NCBI GenBank assembly: GCA_023387295.1
Contig: JAEWIG010000419.1
Location: 1 to 10,267, forward strand
DNA from: Bacillota bacterium
Lineage (GTDB): Bacteria; Bacillota; Bacilli; Bacillales; Cytobacillaceae
Length of the DNA: 10,267 nucleotides
Direction: 5' to 3'
Position numbers and translations under genes: made by a program. The notes below the pieces were generated by a model. The model made no database searches and was not told where the DNA came from. It saw only the letters and a list, made by a program, of their open reading frames with translations. Of this stretch, positions 5,578 through 10,267 are shown piece after piece. Each line of letters starts with the position of its first letter. Position 1 is the first letter of the stretch.

Positions 5578-7227
5578 GTGAAGAAAAGATTATCAGTCTT
5601 TTTTAGCATGTTGCTAGTTCTTAGTATGTTCCTTGCTGCTTGTGGCGGCAAAGATGATGCTGGTAGCAGCACAGACAAAGGCGGCGATAAAGACGCAGCT
5701 AAAACGGATGTAAAGCAAGAGTTAAGTGTAAACATTAATACTGAGCCACCTTCCTTACACCCAGGTTTAGCGAAGGACTCAACTTCTGGTACAGTACTTC
5801 GTCAAGTATTCGAAGGATTAACTCGTATTGAAGCAGACGGACTTCCACATGAAGCGGCTGCTGAAAAAATCGAAGTATCTGAAGATCAAAAAGTGTACAC
5901 ATTCACACTTCGTGATGCAACATGGTCAAACGGTGACCCTGTTACAGCAAAAGACTTTGAATATGCTTGGAAATGGGCATTAGATCCAAACAACCAATCA
6001 GAGTATGCTTACCAACTTTATGTAATTAAAGGTGGAGAAGCAGCTAATACTGGTAAAGGTTCATTAGATGAAGTTGGAGTCGTTGCTAAAGATGATAAAA
6101 CTCTTGAAGTAACATTAGAAAACCCAACACCATACTTCTTAGAATTAACAGCTTTCTATACTTACTTACCAATCAACAGCAAAGTTGCAGAAGCTAATCC
6201 AAACTGGGCAAATGATGCTGGTGAAAACTATACAACTAACGGACCGTTCAAGATGACTGAGTGGTCACATAGCGACAAAATCGTTCTTGAAAAGTTTGAT
6301 CAGTATTGGGATGCTGATACTGTAAAATTAGATTCAATTGAGATGATTATGATTAATGATCCGAACACAGAATTATCGATGTTCGATAATGGGGATCTTC
6401 ATTGGGCTGGAATGCCAACTGGTTCACTTCCAACAGATGCAATCCCAACTCTTAAAGACGAAGGTCGTTTAATTACACAACCTATCGCTGGAATTTACAA
6501 CTATAAGTTCAACACAACTGTAGAACCATTTAACAATGTTAATATCCGTAAGGCATTCGCATTAGCAGTTAACCGTCAAGAGTTAATTGACAATATTCTA
6601 CAAGCTGAGCAACAGCCTGCAATGGCGATCGTGCCACCAACAATGTTCCCAGAGAATGACAAAGGTTATTTCGCTGATAATGATGTTGAAAAAGCAAAAG
6701 AATATTTACAAAAAGGTTTAGAAGAAATGGGTCTGAAAGATGCTTCTGAGCTACCAGCTATTACTCTTTCTTACAACACTTCTGAAGGTCACCAAAAGAT
6801 TGCACAAGCAATTCAAGATATGTGGAAAACAAATCTTGGTGTTGAAGTAACACTTGAAAACTCAGAGTGGGCAGTATTTATCGACAAAATGCATTCACTT
6901 GATTACCAAGTTGGACGTATGGGCTGGTTAGGTGATTACAACGACGGAATTAACTTCTTAGATATGTACAAATACGCTGATGGCGGTAACAACGATACAG
7001 GTTGGGAAAGCAAAGAATTCCAAGAATTACTTGATAAATCTGCACTTGAAGGCGACCATGATGCTCGTCAACAATTACTAAAAGATGCAGAAGCAGTATT
7101 TATGGAAGATATGCCTGTTATCCCACTTTACTTCTATACTCAAAACTGGGTACAAGCTGAAAACCTTAAGGATGTAGTACTTACTGGTCTTGGTGATGTT
7201 CAATACAAATGGGCACACTTTGAATAA
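5578..7227 (+). CDS. oppA: OppA, oligopeptide-binding lipoprotein
   Basis: The extracellular, lipid-anchored peptide receptor of the Opp importer (SBP_bac_5 family), 549 residues. I choose the GTG at 5578 because GGGGG at 5565-5569 lies 8 bases before it; the in-frame ATG at 5563 overlaps this RBS and has no good RBS itself. From the GTG the protein begins MKKRLSVFFSMLLVLSMF, a lipoprotein signal peptide ending in the lipobox LAAC with Cys22 as the lipidated residue. A Gly/Ser/Asp/Lys-rich linker follows (about 23-47), then the family block from VNINTEPPSLHPGL. The segment YTFTLRDATWSNGDPVTAKD is the classic SBP_bac_5 signature region. The length matches B. subtilis OppA (about 545). It ends with tandem TAA TAA. 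The 235-base gap with hairpins before oppB would allow receptor excess. Confidence 0.96.
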   Translation: MKKRLSVFFSMLLVLSMFLAACGGKDDAGSSTDKGGDKDAAKTDVKQELSVNINTEPPSLHPGLAKDSTSGTVLRQVFEGLTRIEADGLPHEAAAEKIEVSEDQKVYTFTLRDATWSNGDPVTAKDFEYAWKWALDPNNQSEYAYQLYVIKGGEAANTGKGSLDEVGVVAKDDKTLEVTLENPTPYFLELTAFYTYLPINSKVAEANPNWANDAGENYTTNGPFKMTEWSHSDKIVLEKFDQYWDADTVKLDSIEMIMINDPNTELSMFDNGDLHWAGMPTGSLPTDAIPTLKDEGRLITQPIAGIYNYKFNTTVEPFNNVNIRKAFALAVNRQELIDNILQAEQQPAMAIVPPTMFPENDKGYFADNDVEKAKEYLQKGLEEMGLKDASELPAITLSYNTSEGHQKIAQAIQDMWKTNLGVEVTLENSEWAVFIDKMHSLDYQVGRMGWLGDYNDGINFLDMYKYADGGNNDTGWESKEFQELLDKSALEGDHDARQQLLKDAEAVFMEDMPVIPLYFYTQNWVQAENLKDVVLTGLGDVQYKWAHFE

Positions 7228-7238
7228 TAAGGGTTAAG

Positions 7239-7288
7239 AAACGAAAGGTATATAGGGCCACTTGGCTTTCTATATACCTTCGTTTTCT
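7239..7288 (+). terminator. Hairpin after oppA, possible partial terminator or mRNA 3' stabiliser
   Basis: AAACGAA-A-GGTATATAG (7239-7255) pairs with CTATATACC-TTCGTTT (7270-7285) with one bulged A; an inner GCC/GGC pairing closes the loop. Only a short T tract (TTTT, 7283-7286) follows, so termination is likely incomplete. Placed 11 bases after the oppA stop, it would favour higher oppA than oppBCDF expression. Confidence 0.6.
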
Positions 7289-7320
7289 GCTATATTCATA
7301 TTTATTTTTCGTTCAAAAAT

Positions 7321-7361
7321 TGGATTTTATGCGTTATCGGCTCGTGGCATAAGCCAATCCA
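7321..7361 (+). repeat. Second stem-loop in the oppA-oppB gap
   Basis: The arm TGGATTTTATGC (7321-7332) pairs fully with GCATAA (7347-7352) plus AATCCA (7356-7361), with GCC bulged out of the right arm and a 14-base loop (7333-7346). No T run follows, so it is not a simple terminator. It could be an RNA processing or stability element, or a protein site. Its role is unknown to me. Confidence 0.55.
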
Positions 7362-7462
7362 CTGTACATGGAAAAAAGGTCAAATGATTTTTTGAGTTGT
7401 CTTATGCTAAATGCTGATTCAACAAAACTATTATGTTCTTGAATAAATTGGAGGTGTTGACA

Positions 7463-8398
7463 ATGGCTAAATATATTGGAAAACGGATTATATATATGCT
7501 TATTTCCTTATGGCTTATCGTAACGGCTACGTTTTTCTTTATGCGCATTGCACCAGGAAACCCTTTTACTTCTGAGAAGAAGCTACCTCCCGAAATTGAA
7601 GCGAATTTAAATGCCCACTTTGGCTTAGATCAGCCTTGGTATGCTCAATATTGGGACTATTTAGTACGAGTTGCGAGTTGGGATTTTGGACCATCGTTTA
7701 AATATAAGGCACAAACCGTGAATGATCTTATTAATGATGGATTTCCTATCTCTGCTGCACTAGGATTAGAAGCAATCTTTTTAGCGCTCGGATTTGGTGT
7801 TCTTTTAGGAATTATTGCGGCATTGAAGCACAATAAATGGCAAGATTACACAGCAATGATTATTGCAGTACTAGGGATTTCTGTCCCTTCATTTATTATG
7901 GCAACGTTCCTGCAATATTTCCTAGCAATAAAAATGGGAATTTTCCCAGTTGCACGGTGGGATTCATTTATGCACACAATTCTCCCAGCAATTGCATTAG
8001 CCTCCTCACCAATGGCCTTTATTGCTCGACTTACCCGATCAAGTATGCTTGAAGTAATGGCAAATGACTATATTAAAACTGCAAAGGCAAAAGGTTTAAG
8101 CCAAGGGGTTATTACAGTTAAACATGCGATTCGTAATGCGTTATTACCTGTTGTTACCTATATGGGTCCACTAACAGCTGGGATTTTGACTGGAAGCTTT
8201 GTTATTGAAAGAATTTTCGGAATTCCGGGGTTGGGCGCACACTTTGTAACAAGTATAGGAAACCGTGATTATACCGTAATTATGGGTGTCACAGTTTTCT
8301 ATAGTATTTTGTTACTTGTTTCTATTCTCCTTGTAGACATAGCATACGGAATCATCGACCCACGCATTAAGCTTGCTGGCGGGAAGAAAGGAGAGTAA
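7463..8398 (+). CDS. oppB: OppB, oligopeptide ABC transporter permease
   Basis: A 311-residue membrane subunit of the Opp channel, pairing with OppC. The ATG at 7463 is chosen because GGAGGTG (7450-7456) stands 6 bases before it. An in-frame ATG at 7433 would add ten residues but has no RBS, and 311 residues is the length of B. subtilis OppB. Membrane helices are visible at about 9-30, 99-121, 132-156, 172-190, 227-250 and 276-298. The EAA loop is at about 197-214 (EVMANDYIKTAKAKGL), followed by the HAIRNALLPVVTYMG segment and the C-terminal DIAYGIIDPRIKL. No lesion is visible. oppC begins directly at its stop codon, so expression is tightly coupled. Confidence 0.95.
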   Translation: MAKYIGKRIIYMLISLWLIVTATFFFMRIAPGNPFTSEKKLPPEIEANLNAHFGLDQPWYAQYWDYLVRVASWDFGPSFKYKAQTVNDLINDGFPISAALGLEAIFLALGFGVLLGIIAALKHNKWQDYTAMIIAVLGISVPSFIMATFLQYFLAIKMGIFPVARWDSFMHTILPAIALASSPMAFIARLTRSSMLEVMANDYIKTAKAKGLSQGVITVKHAIRNALLPVVTYMGPLTAGILTGSFVIERIFGIPGLGAHFVTSIGNRDYTVIMGVTVFYSILLLVSILLVDIAYGIIDPRIKLAGGKKGE

Positions 8399-9316
8399 AT
8401 GATGGATATTTCTAAAGATAAATTCCAGGTTGTTGGTACGAAAATCTCTGAAACTGAAAAAATATCAAAGCCAAGTCTATCATTTTGGAAAGATGTTTTT
8501 ATTAGATTCAAAAAAAATAAGCTTGCTTTGTTTGGATTAGTTCTCTTGTTTTTATTAACATTTATGGCCATTTTCGGACCATATATGACACCTTACGATT
8601 ATGCAACAAACGATTTGGCTAATAAGAATCAACCTCCATCCTCTGAACATTGGTTTGGAACCGATGATTTAGGGCGAGATGTTTTTACTCGTACTTGGGA
8701 AGGAGCAAGAATTTCCATTTTTATCGGTCTTGCAGCAGCATTAATAGATGTGTTCATTGGCGTAATCTATGGTGGGATTGCAGGTTATAAAGGTGGACGG
8801 ACCGATAATATTCTGATGCGTCTAGCAGACGTTTTGAATGGTATTCCCTATTTATTATTAGTTATTTTGTTAATGGTTGTATTAGGTCAAGGTCTTGGCA
8901 CAATGATTTTGGCAATGACGATAACAGGCTGGATCAATATGGCGCGAATTGTTCGTGGACAAGTTTTATCATTAAAAAGTCAGGAATATGTTCTTGCATC
9001 GAAAACACTTGGTGCAAGCACAAGCAGAATAATGGCACGCCATTTAATCCCTAACGCAATGGCACCGATTCTTGTAACGATGACATTAACAATTCCTAAC
9101 GCCATTTTCACAGAGGCGTTTCTAAGTTATTTAGGATTAGGTTTAACACCGCCACTTGCCAGCTGGGGAACAATGGCAAATGATGGGTTACCAGCTTTAA
9201 GATATTATCCATGGCGATTATTCTTCCCAGCTACATTTATCTGTTTAACGATTTTTGCTTTTAATGTCGTTGGAGACGGTTTACGTGATGCACTTGACCC
9301 AAGACTTCGTAAATAA
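8399..9316 (+). CDS. oppC: OppC, oligopeptide ABC transporter permease
   Basis: The second channel subunit of Opp, 305 residues counted from the first of two adjacent ATGs (8399 and 8402). AAAGGAGAG at 8387-8395 overlaps the end of oppB, and its spacing suits the second ATG slightly better, so the true protein may be one residue shorter. A cytoplasmic N-terminal tail of about 38 residues (with FWKDVFIRFKKNKLA) precedes the first helix. The HWFGTDDLGRDVFTRTWEGAR signature follows at about 83-103, the EAA region VLSLKSQEYVLASKTLGAS at about 190-208, and EAFLSYLGLGLTPPLASWGT at about 240-259. It ends VGDGLRDALDPRLRK. It is the intact paralogue of the broken appC. oppD starts 32 bases downstream. 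Confidence 0.95.
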   Translation: MMDISKDKFQVVGTKISETEKISKPSLSFWKDVFIRFKKNKLALFGLVLLFLLTFMAIFGPYMTPYDYATNDLANKNQPPSSEHWFGTDDLGRDVFTRTWEGARISIFIGLAAALIDVFIGVIYGGIAGYKGGRTDNILMRLADVLNGIPYLLLVILLMVVLGQGLGTMILAMTITGWINMARIVRGQVLSLKSQEYVLASKTLGASTSRIMARHLIPNAMAPILVTMTLTIPNAIFTEAFLSYLGLGLTPPLASWGTMANDGLPALRYYPWRLFFPATFICLTIFAFNVVGDGLRDALDPRLRK

Positions 9317-9348
9317 GAAAAGCCGGAGCTAGACAAGGGAGTGAGAAA

Positions 9349-10267
9349 ATGGAGAAAATATTAGAAGTTAAAGATTTAGAAGTCTCATTCCAAACATATG
9401 GAGGACAAGTAAAGGCTGTTCGTGGCGTTAGCTTCGACCTTCATAAAGGAGAGACACTTGCTATAGTAGGAGAATCAGGGTCAGGTAAAAGTGTTACCTC
9501 CCAGACGATTATGAAATTAATCCCGATGCCACCTGGTAAAATAACAGGCGGACAAATTCTTTTCAACGGCGACGATATCGTTCCAAAAACGGAAAAGCAA
9601 ATGGAAAAGATTCGTGGAAAAGAAATCAGCATGATCTTCCAAGATCCGATGACATCACTAAACCCAACGATGAAGGTTGGCTATCAGATTATGGAAGTTT
9701 TAATAAAGCATCAAAACATGTCGAAACAAACAGCAAAGGCTCGTGCAATTGAACTGTTAAAGCTTGTAGGAATCCCAATGCCAGAAAAGCGTGTGAATCA
9801 ATATCCGCATGAATTTTCCGGTGGGATGAGACAGCGTGCTATGATTGCGATTGCTCTCGCTGCGAATCCTAAGCTACTTATCGCGGATGAGCCGACAACC
9901 GCTCTTGACGTAACCATTCAAGCACAAATCCTCGAATTAATGAAGGATTTACAAAGCAAAATGGATACTTCCATTATTTTTATTACGCATGATCTTGGTG
10001 TTGTTGCAAATGTTGCGGACCGTGTTGCAGTTATGTATGCGGGGCAAATTGTTGAAATGGGAACAGTAGATGAAATTTTCTATGATCCCCGTCATCCATA
10101 TACTTGGGGACTACTAGCTTCTATGCCAAGCTTAGATAACGATGGACAGGCTGAACTTGCTGCCATTCCAGGAACACCACCAGATTTAACAAACCCACCT
10201 ATAGGTTATGCATTTGCTGCAAGAAATAAATATGCACTTTAAATCGATTTTTAACAGGAGCCACCAC
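9349..10267 (+). pseudogene. oppD: oppD, oligopeptide transporter ATPase, interrupted by two in-frame TAA codons (3' end outside window)
   Basis: One of the two ATPases that power the Opp importer. RBS AAGGGAG (9335-9341) precedes the ATG. Residues 1-297 hold a complete ABC domain: Walker A GESGSGKS (41-48), Q-loop Gln98, signature FSGGM (156-160), Walker B LLIADEPT with Asp180/Glu181, D-loop ALDV and switch His214. The oligopeptide C-terminal region begins (HPYTWGLLASMP, IPGTPPDLTNPP) but codon 298 (10240-10242) is TAA. The frame goes on as Ile-Asp-Phe, a second TAA (10252-10254), then Gln-Glu-Pro-Pro. From memory, Bacillus OppD has a KIDFEQEPP-like stretch here, so the stops replace Lys and Glu codons (AAA and GAA, one base each). 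Normal OppD is about 350-360 residues. A truncated, partly active ATPase or a sequence error are alternatives. Confidence 0.82.

Noticed and set aside
10240..10254. Frameshift as the cause of the oppD truncation
   Set aside because: Removing or adding a base gives no OppD-like residues downstream, whereas the original frame continues Ile-Asp-Phe and Gln-Glu-Pro-Pro; substitutions explain it better.
1763..10267. Genetic code reassignment of TAG or TAA
   Set aside because: appA and appB end in TAG and yjbA, oppA, oppB and oppC end in TAA exactly where their families end, so both codons act as normal stops here.

Overview
The window comes from a low-GC, AT-rich Gram-positive genome of the Bacillaceae (Bacillus sensu lato). 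This rests on the gene order app permease - yjbA - trpS - opp permease, which is the B. subtilis order. Strong purine-rich ribosome binding sites, a Trp T-box riboswitch and close protein similarity to Bacillus AppABC, YjbA, TrpS and OppABCD agree with it. The species cannot be named from this sequence alone.

Layout. Bases 1-639 are the 3' end of appA (peptide-binding lipoprotein), closed by an intrinsic terminator. appB (800-1750) and appC (1763-2677) follow, and appC carries an in-frame TAG at codon 152. After a terminator comes yjbA (2843-3589), a conserved Bacillus protein of unknown function. yjbA converges on trpS (4630-3641, minus strand), and the two share a bidirectional terminator. 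trpS is preceded by a long leader holding a complete T-box with a UGG specifier. A gene-free AT-rich stretch of roughly 570 bases then holds the opp control region: a sigma-A promoter, two CodY-box-like 15-mers, a 16-bp palindrome and two terminator-like hairpins. oppA (GTG start, 5578-7227), oppB (7463-8398), oppC (8399-9316) and oppD (from 9349) run rightwards. oppD is interrupted by TAA codons at 10240 and 10252, while the homologous reading frame continues between and after them.

How the genes work together. AppA and OppA are lipid-anchored receptors that capture extracellular oligopeptides. AppB/AppC and OppB/OppC are the paired membrane channels, and OppD (with OppF, outside the window) is the ATPase. 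In B. subtilis these two systems feed the cell with peptides and import Phr/CSF signalling peptides needed for sporulation and competence.

What stands out. No new gene system is visible. The notable observation is three in-frame stop codons in two functionally redundant peptide permeases (one in appC, two in oppD), in genes that otherwise read cleanly. They may be recent loss, a sequence-quality artefact, or less likely suppression. The structured leader of opp and the two unexplained stem-loops between oppA and oppB also deserve a look.
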